Assembly: GCF_026344005.1 (NCBI RefSeq)
Contig: NZ_JAPKNH010000002.1
Coordinates: 620,001-684,000 of the forward strand
DNA from: Kaistia terrae
Lineage (GTDB): Bacteria > Pseudomonadota > Alphaproteobacteria > Rhizobiales > Kaistiaceae
Length of the DNA: 64,000 nucleotides
Direction: 5' to 3'
Below are positions 8,760 to 19,753 of this stretch, one piece after another; the first letter of the stretch is position 1, and every line of letters starts with the position of its first letter. The translations under genes and the position numbers were made by a program. A model generated the notes under the pieces. It ran no database searches, was not told where the DNA came from, and saw only the letters and a list, made by a program, of their open reading frames with translations.

Positions 8760-9781
8760 CCGCCGGCGACAATACAAACGCAGGCGGATCCGACCGTCAC
8801 GTTCCGGTGCTGCTCGCCGAAGTGCTTGCGCATCTTGAGCCGGCCGCCGGCCAGGTCATCATCGACGGCACCTTCGGGCTTGGCGGCTATAGCCGTGCGC
8901 TGCTCGATGCCGGCGCTTCGGTGATCGGCATCGACCGCGATCCCAACGCCGTCATCGACGGTCAGCCGATGGTCTCGGCCTATGACGGCCGCCTGCAACT
9001 TGTGCTGGGTCGTTTCGGCGATCTGGACGAGATCGCGGCGGGGCAGGGCCATGACAAGGTCGATGGCGTCGTGCTCGACATCGGCGTTTCGTCGATGCAG
9101 CTCGACGAGGCCGAGCGTGGCTTCTCGTTCCGCTTCGACGGTCCGCTCGACATGCGCATGAGCCAGGAAGGCCCGAGCGCCGCCGACGTCGTCAACACGA
9201 TGGAAGCGCGCGATATCGCTCGCATCATCTCGGTTCTCGGCGAGGAGCGTCGCGCTGGTGCCGTCGCCCGCGCCATCGCGCAGGATCGCGTTGCCAAGCC
9301 CTATCTGCGCACCAGTGAGTTGGCCGGACTGGTCGAGCGCGTCGTCGGAAAGAAGCCGACGGACCCGATCCATCCGGCGACCCGTACGTTCCAGGCGCTG
9401 CGTATCTATGTCAACCAGGAGCTCGACGAGCTCGGCCGGGCGCTGGCCGCCGCCGAGCGCGTTCTGAAGCCGGGTGGCCGACTGGTGATCGTCGCGTTCC
9501 ATTCTCTCGAGGACCGCATCGTCAAGCGCTTTCTGGCCGATCGCAGCGAGGTTCGCGCGGGCGGCTCGCGGCATCTGCCGGAGCGGGTGCTGGCGGCGCC
9601 GACCTTCACGCTGATGTCCAAGGGTCCCGTCGTGGCAGGCTACGAGGAAACGTCGCGCAATCCGCGCGCCCGTTCCGCCAAGCTTCGCGCCGGTATCCGG
9701 ACAGAAGCGCCATCGCGCCCGTTCGATGCGCGCGCGGCGGGTGTTCCAGCTCTTCCTGAATTCAAAGTGGCGAGGTCGTGA
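8756..9781 (+). CDS. rsmH: 16S rRNA m4C1402 methyltransferase RsmH (MraW)
   Basis: 341 residues. The SAM-binding motif is [15 protein letters not shown], and the signature regions [20 protein letters not shown] and [14 protein letters not shown] are present, with the C-terminal [14 protein letters not shown] motif. It N4-methylates C1402 in the decoding centre of 16S rRNA. GGGAGG at 8741-8746 is a good ribosome site for the ATG at 8756. It overlaps mraZ by 4 bases and meets ftsL at its stop, the normal second place in the dcw cluster. Confidence 0.96.
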   Translation: MTAGDNTNAGGSDRHVPVLLAEVLAHLEPAAGQVIIDGTFGLGGYSRALLDAGASVIGIDRDPNAVIDGQPMVSAYDGRLQLVLGRFGDLDEIAAGQGHDKVDGVVLDIGVSSMQLDEAERGFSFRFDGPLDMRMSQEGPSAADVVNTMEARDIARIISVLGEERRAGAVARAIAQDRVAKPYLRTSELAGLVERVVGKKPTDPIHPATRTFQALRIYVNQELDELGRALAAAERVLKPGGRLVIVAFHSLEDRIVKRFLADRSEVRAGGSRHLPERVLAAPTFTLMSKGPVVAGYEETSRNPRARSAKLRAGIRTEAPSRPFDARAAGVPALPEFKVARS

Positions 9782-10245
9782 TGCTCCGGGGACTCAATGT
9801 CATCTGGGTTGCTTTGATGATCGCCGGCGCCGTCCTCACCTATGCGATGAAGGACCGGGCTGGTCGTGCCGCCGATCACGTCATGGAACTTAGGCGTGAG
9901 ATCGCCCGCGAGAAGGAACTGCTGAACGTTCTCCAGGCGGAGTGGAGCGTCCTGGACCAGCCGGCGCGACTGCAGGAACTGGTGGGGCGCTACGGCTCCT
10001 ACCTGCATCTTGTGCCGCTCGATGTACGCCAGCTCGCCAGCATTGAGGAAGTTCCTGACAGGCCGATCGAGGTGCCCGGCGCCAGCCTTGATGGAATGAT
10101 CACCAGCGGTGTCGCCAGGAGCGCCGGAGCCAGGAACGGTTTGGCTGCCGCCAAGCCCATCGTTGCGAAGCCCAGCACGGCCCAGGCCGGCGTCGCCAAG
10201 CCGCGTCCGCGTATCCTTTCGACCCAATCGGGAGCGAATCCATGA
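9781..10245 (+). CDS. ftsL: Cell division protein FtsL
   Basis: 154 residues. One N-terminal transmembrane segment (about 5-24, IWVALMIAGAVLTYAM) is followed by a coiled coil (about 28-65, LRREIAREKELLNVLQAEW) and the RLQELVGRYG element typical of alphaproteobacterial FtsL. The C-terminal 60 residues are low-complexity Ala/Pro/Lys. It bridges FtsQ and FtsW/FtsI in the divisome. A GTG directly before (9778) is an alternative start. The gene overlaps rsmH by 1 base and ftsI by 4. Primary sequence is poorly conserved, so position supports the call. Confidence 0.88.
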   Translation: MLRGLNVIWVALMIAGAVLTYAMKDRAGRAADHVMELRREIAREKELLNVLQAEWSVLDQPARLQELVGRYGSYLHLVPLDVRQLASIEEVPDRPIEVPGASLDGMITSGVARSAGARNGLAAAKPIVAKPSTAQAGVAKPRPRILSTQSGANP

Positions 10246-11975
10246 CGATGATGCTGACCGACCGCCCGGGAATGTTCAGTCCGGCCAACGGCGCCCGCCA
10301 TGTCGCCCTGAAGGGCGCCGGCAAGGCGCGCCACGACCAGACCCGCAGCCGCATCGGGCTGACGATGATGGCCTTCATGCTGGTCTACGGCATCATCGGT
10401 GGCCGCCTCGTCATGCTGGGGCTGGGCGACCCGGCCGCTTCGGCGGCGCGAGGAGACGCCGGATCGGCGATTGCCACCGCCCGACCCAACATCGTCGATC
10501 GCAATGGCGAAATCCTCGCCACCGACATCAAGACAGCGTCGCTGTTTGCCGAGCCGAACAAGATCGTCGATCCCGACGAGGCGACCGAGCTGATCACCAG
10601 CGTTCTGCCGGATCTCGACGCGGCCCAACTCCGCAAGAGGCTGTCGACCCAGGCCGGCTTTGTCTGGGTCAAGCGTGAGATCACGCCGAAACAGCAGTCG
10701 GAGATCCACAATCTCGGTATTCCCGGGGTCGGCTTCCTGACGGAGAACCGCCGCTTCTATCCGGGCGGCCCCGCCGCAGCCCATATCGTCGGCTTGGTCA
10801 ATATCGACAACCAGGGCATTGCCGGCATCGAGAAGGCGATCGACGAGCGAGGTCTTGGCGACCTGCACGGCGCAGGCTTCGCGACCAAGGGAGCCGACAT
10901 GCAGCCGGTCAGGCTGTCGATCGACCTGCGCGTCCAGCATGTCCTGCGCGACGAACTCGTCGGCGCGATGCAGCGTTACCAGGCCCTCGCGGCCATGGGT
11001 GTGATCGTCAACGCCAAGACCGGCGAAGTCATGGCTCTGGCGTCGCTGCCCGATTTTGATCCGAACGCGCCGGTCGATGCCAACAAGCCGGACCGCCTCA
11101 ATCGCCTGACGGCGGGAACCTACGAACTCGGCTCGGTGTTCAAGAGCTTCACCTTCGCTATGGCGCTCGAATCCGGTCGGATCAAGATGACCGACAGCAT
11201 TGATGCACGCTTCCCCATCAAGGTCGGCCGCAACACCATTCGCGACTTCCATCCGAAGGCCCGCTTCCTCACGGTTCCGGAAGTGTTCCAGTATTCCTCA
11301 AACATCGGCACAGCCAAGATGGCGCTCGCCGTCGGCCAGGAAGAGCAGCAGGCTTATCTGAAGACATTCGGCCTCTCGACGCGCCTGAAGACGGATCTTC
11401 CGGAAGTGGCGACGCCGCAGGTGCCCAAGCGCTGGAGCCAGGCGACGCAGCTAACTGTTTCGTTCGGCCACGGCATTGCGATCACGCCGATGCAGGCCGC
11501 GATGGCCGATGCCGCGCTGGTCAATGGCGGGCACTTGCTGTCGCCGACGTTCTTCCCGCGCACTGAGGAAGCCGCCATGGCCGACGCAACTCAGATGATC
11601 TCCAAGAAGACGAGCGATGAGATGCGCTGGCTGTTCCGCTTCAACGCGGTCAAGGGGTCCGGTCGCAACGCCGATGTTCCTGGCTATGTCGTCGGCGGCA
11701 AGACCGGTACGGCAGAGAAGATCGTCAACGGACGCTATGTCGACGGTCACTATCTGAATTCGTTCCTGTCGGCCTTCCCGATGGATAATCCGGAATATGT
11801 CATGCTGATTTCGGTTGATGATCCGAAGCCGGAGAAGCCTGGCCTGCCAGCACTCGCGGCGTGGAACGCGGCTAATGTCAGCTCCAACATCATCCGTCGC
11901 GCCGGCGCCATTCTCGGGGTCCAGCCGCGGACAGAGAATGAAAGCCACCCTGACGCCATGCTTGTGTCGTATTGA
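10242..11975 (+). CDS. ftsI: Peptidoglycan D,D-transpeptidase FtsI (PBP3)
   Basis: 577 residues. One transmembrane helix (about 40-62) precedes a PBP dimerisation domain (about 80-230) and a transpeptidase domain (about 250-560). The penicillin-binding motifs are all present: GSVFK with the acylated Ser298, SSN at 352-354 and KTG at 487-489. It cross-links septal murein together with FtsW. The start overlaps ftsL by 4 bases, with GGGAG upstream (10230-10234). Confidence 0.96.
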   Translation: MTMMLTDRPGMFSPANGARHVALKGAGKARHDQTRSRIGLTMMAFMLVYGIIGGRLVMLGLGDPAASAARGDAGSAIATARPNIVDRNGEILATDIKTASLFAEPNKIVDPDEATELITSVLPDLDAAQLRKRLSTQAGFVWVKREITPKQQSEIHNLGIPGVGFLTENRRFYPGGPAAAHIVGLVNIDNQGIAGIEKAIDERGLGDLHGAGFATKGADMQPVRLSIDLRVQHVLRDELVGAMQRYQALAAMGVIVNAKTGEVMALASLPDFDPNAPVDANKPDRLNRLTAGTYELGSVFKSFTFAMALESGRIKMTDSIDARFPIKVGRNTIRDFHPKARFLTVPEVFQYSSNIGTAKMALAVGQEEQQAYLKTFGLSTRLKTDLPEVATPQVPKRWSQATQLTVSFGHGIAITPMQAAMADAALVNGGHLLSPTFFPRTEEAAMADATQMISKKTSDEMRWLFRFNAVKGSGRNADVPGYVVGGKTGTAEKIVNGRYVDGHYLNSFLSAFPMDNPEYVMLISVDDPKPEKPGLPALAAWNAANVSSNIIRRAGAILGVQPRTENESHPDAMLVSY

Positions 11976-12019
11976 GGTTCGATGAGCGAACCCTTGAGTC
12001 GGGTCAAAGGGCCCGACTC
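11976..12019. other. Two tandem hairpins between ftsI and murE
   Basis: GGTTCG (11976-11981) pairs with CGAACC (11987-11992). Four bases on, GAGTCGGG (11996-12003) pairs perfectly with CCCGACTC (12012-12019). No T-run follows. They fill the only sizeable gap (83 bases) in an otherwise tightly packed run of genes from mraZ to murG and may attenuate transcription or mark an RNA processing site. Confidence 0.5.
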
Positions 12020-12058
12020 GGGCGCTAAACCTGACGATCGGGAGGATTCGACCCCAGA

Positions 12059-13522
12059 ATGCGGCTCGGTGATCTAGCTTCCAACGACTTCGCGCTTTCC
12101 GCCGACGCGGCGGCGATCGAGATTTCAGGCCTCACGGCCGACAGCCGGTCTGTCCAGCCGGGCTTTCTGTTTGCCGCCCTGAAGGGCGTGGCGGCGGACG
12201 GCTCGCGCTTTGTGCTGGATGCGGTGAAGCGAGGCGCGGCGGCTGTCGTCTGTAGTCCCGATGCCGTGACCCTGCCGGACGATATCGGCGTGCCGGTGCT
12301 GCGCGCGTCCGACCCGCGAATGGCGTTGGCGCATATCGCAGCCCGCTTCTATCCGCTGCAGCCCGAAGAGTTGGTCGCCATTACCGGCACCAGCGGCAAG
12401 ACCTCGGTCGCTGCTTTCGTGCGTCAGATCTTCGAGATCGCCGGAAAGCAGGCCGCCTCGATCGGCACTATCGGCGTCGTGTCTCCGGCTGGTTCCGAGT
12501 ATGGCAGCCTGACGACGCCCGACCCGATCCAGTTGCACCGGATTCTCGACCAACTCGCGCGGCAGGGCGTGACCCATGCCGCGCTCGAGGCGTCGAGCCA
12601 CGGCCTTGATCAGCATCGGTTGGATGGCGTTCGTCTCGTGGCGGGCGCGTTCACCAATCTCGGCCGCGACCACATGGATTACCATCCGACGGTAGCGAAC
12701 TATCTGGAAGCCAAGCTGAAGCTGTTCGGCAATCTGCTACCGGAAGGCCGCACCGCAGTCGTCGACGCCGATGGCCCTTATGCCGAAGCTGTCATGGCCG
12801 TGGCGCGCCGGCGTGGCCAGCGCTTGATCGATGTCGGCCGGGCAGGGCGGTCGATCCGTCTGGTCAAGGCTGAACCCGATCTCTACAGCCAGACGCTCGA
12901 ACTCGACGTCTTCGGCACGCCGATGACCGTGCGCCTGCCGCTCGCCGGCGGGTTCCAGGTTTCCAATGCGCTCGTCGCAGCCGGGCTCGCCATTGCCACA
13001 GGTATCGAGCCACGCATCGCCATCGACGCGCTCGGCTCGCTGGTGGGGGCGCCCGGCCGTTTGGAGCGGGTTGGCGTCACCGACAAGGGTGCGCTTGTCT
13101 TCATCGACTACGCGCACAAGCCGGACGCGCTCGACCATGCGCTGGGTGCGCTGCGGCCGATGACGCGCAAGCGTCTGTTCGTTGTCTTCGGCGCCGGTGG
13201 CGACCGCGACGCGGGCAAGCGCCCGCTGATGGGCGAAGCCGCCACGCGCAATGCCGACGTCGTTATCGTCACCGACGACAATCCCCGCTCCGAGGATCCC
13301 GCCAGCATCCGCGCCGCAATTCTGGCCGGCGCGCCGGATGCAATCCAGATTGCCGATCGCAAGACCGCGATCGAGGAAGCCATCTCTATGCTGGGCGAGG
13401 GCGACGTGCTCTGTGTCGCCGGCAAGGGCCACGAGACCGGGCAGATCGTCAACGGCGTGGTGTTGCCTTTTTCCGATCATGACGTCGTCGCGGCGGCGCT
13501 CGCTGCGGAGGCTCGCACATGA
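12059..13522 (+). CDS. murE: UDP-MurNAc-L-Ala-D-Glu:meso-diaminopimelate ligase MurE
   Basis: 487 residues with the three Mur ligase domains. The ATP loop is GTSGKTS (110-116). The DNPR motif (407-410 in TDDNPRSEDP) is the hallmark of ligases that select meso-diaminopimelate over lysine, so the murein is of the DAP type. It adds the third stem residue to the UDP-MurNAc dipeptide in the cytosol. GGGAGGA (12039-12045) is the likely ribosome site for the ATG at 12059. It overlaps murF by 4 bases. Confidence 0.97.
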   Translation: MRLGDLASNDFALSADAAAIEISGLTADSRSVQPGFLFAALKGVAADGSRFVLDAVKRGAAAVVCSPDAVTLPDDIGVPVLRASDPRMALAHIAARFYPLQPEELVAITGTSGKTSVAAFVRQIFEIAGKQAASIGTIGVVSPAGSEYGSLTTPDPIQLHRILDQLARQGVTHAALEASSHGLDQHRLDGVRLVAGAFTNLGRDHMDYHPTVANYLEAKLKLFGNLLPEGRTAVVDADGPYAEAVMAVARRRGQRLIDVGRAGRSIRLVKAEPDLYSQTLELDVFGTPMTVRLPLAGGFQVSNALVAAGLAIATGIEPRIAIDALGSLVGAPGRLERVGVTDKGALVFIDYAHKPDALDHALGALRPMTRKRLFVVFGAGGDRDAGKRPLMGEAATRNADVVIVTDDNPRSEDPASIRAAILAGAPDAIQIADRKTAIEEAISMLGEGDVLCVAGKGHETGQIVNGVVLPFSDHDVVAAALAAEART

Positions 13523-14970
13523 CTGAGAAGCTTTGGGGATTCGACGAACTCGTCGCTGGCATGAATGGGCGTCCGACGGCCGCGGGTTCTGCGGTCACCG
13601 GCATTTCAATCGACAGCCGGACCGTCCAGCCTGGCGACGCCTTCTTCGCCATTCGCGGTGACCGCTTTGACGGCCATCGTTTTGTCGGCGCAGCCGCCGG
13701 CCATGGCGCGACGGTTGCTGTCGTAGCGTCGGATCAGCTCTCCGGCCTTGGTCGGATGACGATCCCGTTGATCGTCGTCCAGGATGTCCTCGTGGCCCTG
13801 CAGGAACTGGCTAGCGCCTCGCGCGCCCGCTCGACCGCGCGGATTGCCGCCGTGACCGGCAGCGTCGGCAAGACCTCGACTAAGGAAATGCTGGGCCATG
13901 TGCTCAGCGAGCAGGGCCCGACGCATTTCTCGCCCGCTTCCTTCAACAATCATTGGGGCGTGCCGCTGACCTTGTCGCGCATGCCGGCCAACGACCGCTT
14001 CGCCGTGTTCGAGATCGGCATGAACCACGCCGGCGAGATCACTCCGCTGGTGGCTCAGGTCCGTCCGCATGTGGCTGTGATCACCAACATCGAAGGCGTG
14101 CATCTGGAATTCTTCCCGGATGGCATTGACGGCATCACCCGCGCCAAGGCGGAGATCTTCTCCGGCGTCGAGCCGGGCGGCAGCGTCATCCTGAACGGCG
14201 ACAGCCCGCAATTCGAGCGCTTGGCTTTGCTCGCCATGGATGCCGGCATCAATCAGGTACTCTCCTTCGGCACGGGGCGTGATGCCGATGCGCGCCTCGA
14301 AGCGCTCGACATGCAGGCCGATCATTCGCGCGTCAGCGCCCGTATCCTCGATCAACTCGTCGAGTTCACGATCGGTGCTCCCGGCCGCCATCTCGTCCAG
14401 AACGCGCTTTCTGTCCTGCTCACCGTTGCCCAGCTTGGTGGCGATGTCGGCGAGGCGGCAATGGCTCTTGGCGGGCTGAGCGCGCCGAAGGGTCGCGGTG
14501 CCCGGCACAGTCTCGTGATCGCCGATGGCAATGCGACGTTGATCGACGAGAGCTACAACGCCAGCCCCACCTCGATGCGCGCCGCGATCACCGTGTTGGC
14601 GCAGGCGCGGACGGAGGGGAATGGCCGCCGCATCGCCGTACTCGGCGAAATGCGGGAGCTTGGCGACGACACACTGCGGTTGCATGCCGAATTGGTCGAA
14701 CCGCTGGTCGCGGCTGGAATCGACCGCGCCTATCTCGCCGGTCCGTCGATGCTGGCGCTCTGGGAGGTCTTGCCCGACGCCATGCGGGGCCATTATGCGG
14801 AAACCGCAAATGAGCTCGAGGCGATTCTTCTCGACGAGCTCGCCGCCGGCGACGTCGTGATGGTCAAGGGCTCGAATGGTAGTCGCATGGCTCCCATCGT
14901 CGAGACATTGAAGACTCGATTTGCACCGGCGCCCGTCGAGAGCGATCCCGCCATTGAAGGACCCGTCTGA
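13519..14970 (+). CDS. murF: UDP-MurNAc-tripeptide:D-Ala-D-Ala ligase MurF
   Basis: 483 residues. The N-terminal Mur ligase catalytic domain has [14 protein letters not shown] and the ATP loop GSVGKTS (114-120). The central domain carries the [14 protein letters not shown] and [11 protein letters not shown] motifs. It attaches D-Ala-D-Ala to the tripeptide made by MurE. It starts in an ATGA overlap with murE and ends one base into mraY. Confidence 0.96.
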   Translation: MTEKLWGFDELVAGMNGRPTAAGSAVTGISIDSRTVQPGDAFFAIRGDRFDGHRFVGAAAGHGATVAVVASDQLSGLGRMTIPLIVVQDVLVALQELASASRARSTARIAAVTGSVGKTSTKEMLGHVLSEQGPTHFSPASFNNHWGVPLTLSRMPANDRFAVFEIGMNHAGEITPLVAQVRPHVAVITNIEGVHLEFFPDGIDGITRAKAEIFSGVEPGGSVILNGDSPQFERLALLAMDAGINQVLSFGTGRDADARLEALDMQADHSRVSARILDQLVEFTIGAPGRHLVQNALSVLLTVAQLGGDVGEAAMALGGLSAPKGRGARHSLVIADGNATLIDESYNASPTSMRAAITVLAQARTEGNGRRIAVLGEMRELGDDTLRLHAELVEPLVAAGIDRAYLAGPSMLALWEVLPDAMRGHYAETANELEAILLDELAAGDVVMVKGSNGSRMAPIVETLKTRFAPAPVESDPAIEGPV

Positions 14971-16055
14971 TGCTTTACCTGCTGGGGGATCTCTCCGCGC
15001 AATTCTCGGGCCTCAACGTCTTCCGCTACATCACGTTTCGTGTGGGCGGCGCGACGATGACGGCGCTGATCTTTGTCTTCCTGTTTGGCCCGACGATCAT
15101 CCGGGCTCTCAAGCTGAAGCAGGGCAAGGGCCAGCCGATCCGTGAAGACGGACCGCAAAGCCATCTCGTCACCAAGAAGGGCACGCCCACGATGGGCGGG
15201 CTGATGATCCTTTCTGGATTGATCGTCTCGACGCTGCTCTGGGCCAACCTCTCCAGCATCTATGTCTGGACGGTGTTGGGCGTGACGGTCGGCTTCGGTC
15301 TGATCGGCTTCTATGACGATTATCTCAAGGTGACGAAGCAGAGCCACAAGGGCTTTTCCGGCCGTTCGCGCCTCGCCGCCGAGTTCGCCATCGCCGCCGT
15401 CGCCTGTATCGCGGTGTCCCATCTTTCGTCCGGGCCGCTCTCCAACACGCTGACCTTCCCCTTCATCAAGGCCTTCGTGCTCGATCTGGGCTGGTTCTTC
15501 ATTCCGTTCGGCGCGTTCGTCATCGTCGGTGCCGGCAATGCCGTGAACCTGACCGATGGCCTCGACGGCCTTGCCATCGTTCCCGTCATGGTCGCGACCG
15601 CCTCGTTCGGCGTCATGGCCTACCTCTCGGGCAATGCGATTTTTGCCGAATACCTGCAGATCCACTTCGTTCCCGGCACCGGCGAACTCGCCGTGCTGTG
15701 CGGCGCAATGCTGGGCGCGGGCCTCGGTTTCCTCTGGTTCAACGCGCCGCCGGCCGCCATCTTCATGGGCGATACCGGTTCGCTGGCGCTCGGCGGCATG
15801 CTCGGCGCCATCGCCGTCGCCACCAAGCACGAGATCGTGCTCGCCATCGTCGGCGGCCTGTTCGTGCTCGAGGCCGCTTCGGTCATCATCCAGGTCGTGT
15901 CGTTCAAGCTGACTGGCAAGCGCGTGTTCAAGATGGCGCCCATCCATCATCACTTCGAACAGATGGGCTGGACCGAGCCGCAGGTCGTGATCCGCTTCTG
16001 GATCATCGCCGTCGTCCTCGCCCTGATCGGTCTCTCCAGCCTGAAGATCCGGTAA
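14970..16055 (+). CDS. mraY: Phospho-MurNAc-pentapeptide transferase MraY
   Basis: 361 residues and about ten transmembrane helices. The conserved cytoplasmic acidic and His motifs are [33 protein letters not shown] and HHHFEQMGW. It transfers phospho-MurNAc-pentapeptide to undecaprenyl phosphate to make lipid I at the inner membrane. It shares one base with the murF stop, and murD follows after 7 bases. Confidence 0.97.
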   Translation: MLYLLGDLSAQFSGLNVFRYITFRVGGATMTALIFVFLFGPTIIRALKLKQGKGQPIREDGPQSHLVTKKGTPTMGGLMILSGLIVSTLLWANLSSIYVWTVLGVTVGFGLIGFYDDYLKVTKQSHKGFSGRSRLAAEFAIAAVACIAVSHLSSGPLSNTLTFPFIKAFVLDLGWFFIPFGAFVIVGAGNAVNLTDGLDGLAIVPVMVATASFGVMAYLSGNAIFAEYLQIHFVPGTGELAVLCGAMLGAGLGFLWFNAPPAAIFMGDTGSLALGGMLGAIAVATKHEIVLAIVGGLFVLEAASVIIQVVSFKLTGKRVFKMAPIHHHFEQMGWTEPQVVIRFWIIAVVLALIGLSSLKIR

Positions 16056-16062
16056 GTAGAAC

Positions 16063-17463
16063 ATGACGCCGATTACCTCCTTCGCCGGCAAGTCGGTCGC
16101 GGTCTTCGGACTGGGCGGCAGCGGACTTGCGACCGCCGAGGCGCTCGTCGCCGGTGGCGCGGAGGTCGTGGCCTGGGATGACAACGCGGCCTCGGTGGCC
16201 AAGGCCGCCGCCGCCGGCATCCCGACCGGGGATCTGCGTCCGCTCGATTTCTCCCGCTTTGTCGCTCTCGTGCTGTCGCCGGGCGTGCCGTTGACTCATC
16301 CAACGCCGCACTGGACGGTCGAATTGGCCAAGTCCGCCGGCGTTGAGATCATCGGTGACATCGAACTGTTCTGCCGCGAACGGCGAGCGATCGCCCCAGC
16401 CGCACCGTTCATTGCCATCACCGGCACCAACGGCAAGTCCACGACGACGGCGCTGATCGCCCATATGTTCCGCAACGATGGCTGGGACGTGCAGCTCGGC
16501 GGAAATATCGGCACGGCGATCCTGTCGCTTGATCCGCCGGCCACCGACCGCATCCACATCGTCGAGTGCTCATCCTTCCAGATAGATCTGGCTCCGACCA
16601 TCAATCCGACCGTCGGTGTGCTGCTCAACCTCACGGAAGACCATCTCGACCGTCACGACACGATGGAGCGCTATGCGGCCATCAAGGCGCGGCTGGTTCG
16701 CGGCGCCGAGACCGCCGTCATCGGTATCGACGACGAATGGTGCACCGCCATCGCCTCCGATCTCGACAAGCTAGGGACGCCGGTCGAGCGCATTTCGGTC
16801 CAGCGTCCGGTGGCCAACGGATTTTATGCCGAGCATGGCCGTATCCTCGAAGCCGACGACGCCACGGTTCATGAGATCGCGGACCTGAATGGTATTGGGT
16901 CGCTTCGCGGCGACCATAATGCGCAAAACGCAGCAGCGGCGATCGCCGCCGCCCGTGCCGTCAGCATGTCGGAGCTTGCCATCCAGGACGGGCTGAAGAG
17001 CTTTCCCGGCCTCGCGCATCGCATGGAAGGCGTTGCTCGCGTCGGCAAGGTTCTCTTCGTCAACGATTCCAAGGCGACCAACGCCGACGCCGCCGAAAAG
17101 GCGCTGGCGAGCTTCGATCGCATCTATTGGATCGCCGGCGGCAAGGCCAAGACGGGCGGCATCACCAGCCTCGTTTCCTATTTCCCGAAGATCGCCAAGG
17201 CCTATCTGATCGGCGCGGCGGCGGAAGAGTTCGCCGCGACGCTGGCCGGCAAGGTCGAAACGGTGATGTCGGGCACGATGGACGCAGCCGTTGCCGCGGC
17301 CGCCTCGGACGCGGCTAAGGATGGCGCGGCCGAACCGGTGGTGCTGCTGTCGCCCGCCTGCGCGTCCTACGATCAATACGCAAATTTTGAAAAGCGCGGC
17401 GATGATTTTCGCGCGCATGTCCAGGCGCTCAAAGGCGCCAAGCCCCTCGTGGAGGTTCAGTGA
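16063..17463 (+). CDS. murD: UDP-MurNAc-L-Ala:D-Glu ligase MurD
   Basis: 466 residues. A Rossmann-like N-terminus ([17 protein letters not shown]), the ATP loop GTNGKST (121-127), and [16 protein letters not shown] in the C-terminal half identify MurD. It adds D-glutamate to UDP-MurNAc-L-Ala. The stop TGA (17461-17463) shares its last base with the ATG of ftsW. Confidence 0.97.
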   Translation: MTPITSFAGKSVAVFGLGGSGLATAEALVAGGAEVVAWDDNAASVAKAAAAGIPTGDLRPLDFSRFVALVLSPGVPLTHPTPHWTVELAKSAGVEIIGDIELFCRERRAIAPAAPFIAITGTNGKSTTTALIAHMFRNDGWDVQLGGNIGTAILSLDPPATDRIHIVECSSFQIDLAPTINPTVGVLLNLTEDHLDRHDTMERYAAIKARLVRGAETAVIGIDDEWCTAIASDLDKLGTPVERISVQRPVANGFYAEHGRILEADDATVHEIADLNGIGSLRGDHNAQNAAAAIAAARAVSMSELAIQDGLKSFPGLAHRMEGVARVGKVLFVNDSKATNADAAEKALASFDRIYWIAGGKAKTGGITSLVSYFPKIAKAYLIGAAAEEFAATLAGKVETVMSGTMDAAVAAAASDAAKDGAAEPVVLLSPACASYDQYANFEKRGDDFRAHVQALKGAKPLVEVQ

Positions 17464-18623
17464 TGGTCAGCAGGGCCGATCGCAGCGTCTTCGCCGAATG
17501 GTGGTGGACGGTCGACAAATATCTCCTGTTCGGGTTCCTCACGCTGCTGATCGCCGGTGTCGTGCTGTCGCTCGCCGGAAGCCCTCCTGTCGCCGAGCGC
17601 ATCGGCCTGGACAGCTTCCACTTCGTGAAGCGCCACGTCTTCTTCGTTGTGCCGACGATCGCCATCATGATCGCCACGTCGTTCCTGTCGCCACGCAATG
17701 TCCGCCGTACCGCGTTGATCGTCTTCTCGATCGCCCTCGTGCTGATGTTCGCGACGCTGTTCGTCGGCCAGGAAGTGAAGGGTGCGCGTCGCTGGATCAA
17801 CATCCTCGGCTTCTCGCTGCAGCCGTCCGAGTTCGTCAAGCCGGCTTTCCTCGTTCTCTCGGCCTGGCTGTTCACGGAGAATTCGCGCCGCAACGACATC
17901 CCCGGCAACATCTTCGCCATGCTTCTGCTGGCGATTGTCGCTGCGTTGCTGGTGGCGCAGCCCGACCTTGGCCAGACCCTGCTTGTCGTCATCGCCTGGT
18001 CGGCGGTGTTTTTCATGGCGGGCTTGTCGTGGTTCTGGATCGCCGGCCTGGCTGGTCTCGCGGGAGTCGGCATCGTTGCCGCCTACACGGTGTTTCCGCA
18101 CTTCGCCGGCCGTATCAACCGCTTCCTCGATCCCGCGGCGGGCGACACATTCCAGGTCGATACCGCGCTGAATTCGATCGTCCATGGCGGTTGGTTCGGA
18201 CGCGGTCCCGGTGAGGGCGTCGTCAAGCGCATCCTGCCGGACAGCCATACCGACTTCATCTTCGCGGTAGCCGCCGAGGAATTCGGCATCATCCTGTGCA
18301 TGTGCCTGGTGCTGATGTTCGGCTTCGTCGTCGTGCGGGGCATGAGCCACAGCCTGAAGAACGAGGATGCCTTCGTGCGCCTTGCCTCTGCCGGATTGCT
18401 GGTGTTGTTCGGCGTTCAGTCGGTCATCAACATGGCGGTGAATTTGAACCTGATGCCGGCCAAGGGCATGACCTTGCCCTTCATTTCCTATGGTGGCTCG
18501 TCGATGCTGGCGATCGCTTTCCAGATGGGCCTCGTGCTGGCGTTGACCCGCCGTCGCTTTGAGGCGGCCAGCCTGACATCCGGCTTCAGCCGGTTTGCAG
18601 CGACCCGTCCGAAAGCTATCTGA
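17463..18623 (+). CDS. ftsW: Septal peptidoglycan polymerase FtsW (SEDS family)
   Basis: 386 residues and about ten transmembrane helices. SEDS signatures include GARRWINILGFSLQPSEFVK, a QPDLGQTLLV segment, and AEEFGIILC with NLMPAKGMTLPFISYGGSS near the C-terminus. With FtsI it polymerises septal glycan strands. A GTG one codon upstream (17460) is an alternative start. Position between murD and murG is standard. Confidence 0.96.
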   Translation: MVSRADRSVFAEWWWTVDKYLLFGFLTLLIAGVVLSLAGSPPVAERIGLDSFHFVKRHVFFVVPTIAIMIATSFLSPRNVRRTALIVFSIALVLMFATLFVGQEVKGARRWINILGFSLQPSEFVKPAFLVLSAWLFTENSRRNDIPGNIFAMLLLAIVAALLVAQPDLGQTLLVVIAWSAVFFMAGLSWFWIAGLAGLAGVGIVAAYTVFPHFAGRINRFLDPAAGDTFQVDTALNSIVHGGWFGRGPGEGVVKRILPDSHTDFIFAVAAEEFGIILCMCLVLMFGFVVVRGMSHSLKNEDAFVRLASAGLLVLFGVQSVINMAVNLNLMPAKGMTLPFISYGGSSMLAIAFQMGLVLALTRRRFEAASLTSGFSRFAATRPKAI

Positions 18624-18630
18624 GAAGACC

Positions 18631-19749
18631 ATGGAAAAGACGATCCTGCTTTGCGCCGGCGGAACGGGCGGGCATCTGTTCCCGGCCGAGGCACTTGCGT
18701 TCGCGCTCAAGAGCCGTGGCTGGTCCGTCCACCTTGCGACGGATCATCGTGCCGAGACCTACGGCCAGAATTTTCCGGCCGACGAGACGCATATCATCCG
18801 CTCGGCCACCCCCTCGGTGAAGTCACCGAAGGTTCTGATCGCTGCGGCGTGGAGCCTTTGGCATGGCTATCGCCAGTCGAAGGTGATGCTGAAGCGGCTG
18901 AAGCCCGCTGCCGTCGTCGGCTTCGGCGGCTATCCAACCGTGCCGCCCATGCTGGCGGCGGCCCATCTCAAGATCCCGACCGTCGTTCACGATGCCAATG
19001 CCGTGCTCGGTCGCGCCAACCGGCTGCTTGCGTCGCGCGTCAGCGCGCTGGCGACGAGCTTCGAGCAGGTTGGCCATGCGAGCGCCGCAGGCAGCAAGGT
19101 GGTGCTGACCGGCAATCCGGTGCGCCAGGCGGTGATCGATGCCAGCACAGTCGAATATCCGCGGATTGCCGCAGACGGTTCGCTCAACCTCGTAATTTTC
19201 GGCGGCAGCCAGGGCGCGCGCTTCTTCTCCGATCTTCTGCCCGAGGCGTTAGCCAAGCTCGACGCGGCGGCCCGTACGCGGCTGTCGATCGTCCAGCAGT
19301 GCCGCCCAGAGGACATGGACCGCGTTGGCGCCGCCTACAAGGCGTTGGGCATTGCGGCTGAACTGGCGCCGTTCTTCAAGGACATGCCCGCACGGATCGC
19401 AAAGAGTCATCTCGTCATCTCGCGTTCCGGCGCTTCGACCGTGTGCGAACTGGCCGTTATCGGTCGTCCGGCCGTCATGGTGCCGCTGCCGGGTGCCATC
19501 GATCAGGACCAAAGCGCCAACGCTCTCGTGCTGGCCAAGGCCGGCGGTGGCTGGGTCGTACCGCAGCCCGAGTTGACAGCGGACCGTCTGGCGCGCGAAT
19601 TGACCGCCTTTCTGGCTGAGCCGGGCCGTCTGGCCCAGGCGGCGGCCGCAGCAAAATCAGTCGGACGCCCTGACGCCGTTGAACGCCTGGCCGATCTGGT
19701 CGAGCGCGTAGCCGGCGGCGAGCGGCTCGGCAAATCTACCGGAGTTTAA
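18631..19749 (+). CDS. murG: Lipid II synthase MurG (GlcNAc transferase)
   Basis: 372 residues with the GT28 two-domain fold. The N-terminal loop [15 protein letters not shown] contacts lipid I. The C-terminal UDP-GlcNAc site includes [16 protein letters not shown] and [19 protein letters not shown]. It adds GlcNAc to lipid I on the inner face of the membrane. The ATG at 18631 is used, since the frame upstream runs into the ftsW C-terminus. Confidence 0.96.
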   Translation: MEKTILLCAGGTGGHLFPAEALAFALKSRGWSVHLATDHRAETYGQNFPADETHIIRSATPSVKSPKVLIAAAWSLWHGYRQSKVMLKRLKPAAVVGFGGYPTVPPMLAAAHLKIPTVVHDANAVLGRANRLLASRVSALATSFEQVGHASAAGSKVVLTGNPVRQAVIDASTVEYPRIAADGSLNLVIFGGSQGARFFSDLLPEALAKLDAAARTRLSIVQQCRPEDMDRVGAAYKALGIAAELAPFFKDMPARIAKSHLVISRSGASTVCELAVIGRPAVMVPLPGAIDQDQSANALVLAKAGGGWVVPQPELTADRLARELTAFLAEPGRLAQAAAAAKSVGRPDAVERLADLVERVAGGERLGKSTGV

Positions 19750-19753
19750 GTCC

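Noticed and set aside
17457-18710. A 417-codon minus-strand frame opposite ftsW
   Set aside because: Same GC-bias shadow; the product is an implausible His/Gln/Asp/Arg-rich chain and would obliterate a clear ftsW.
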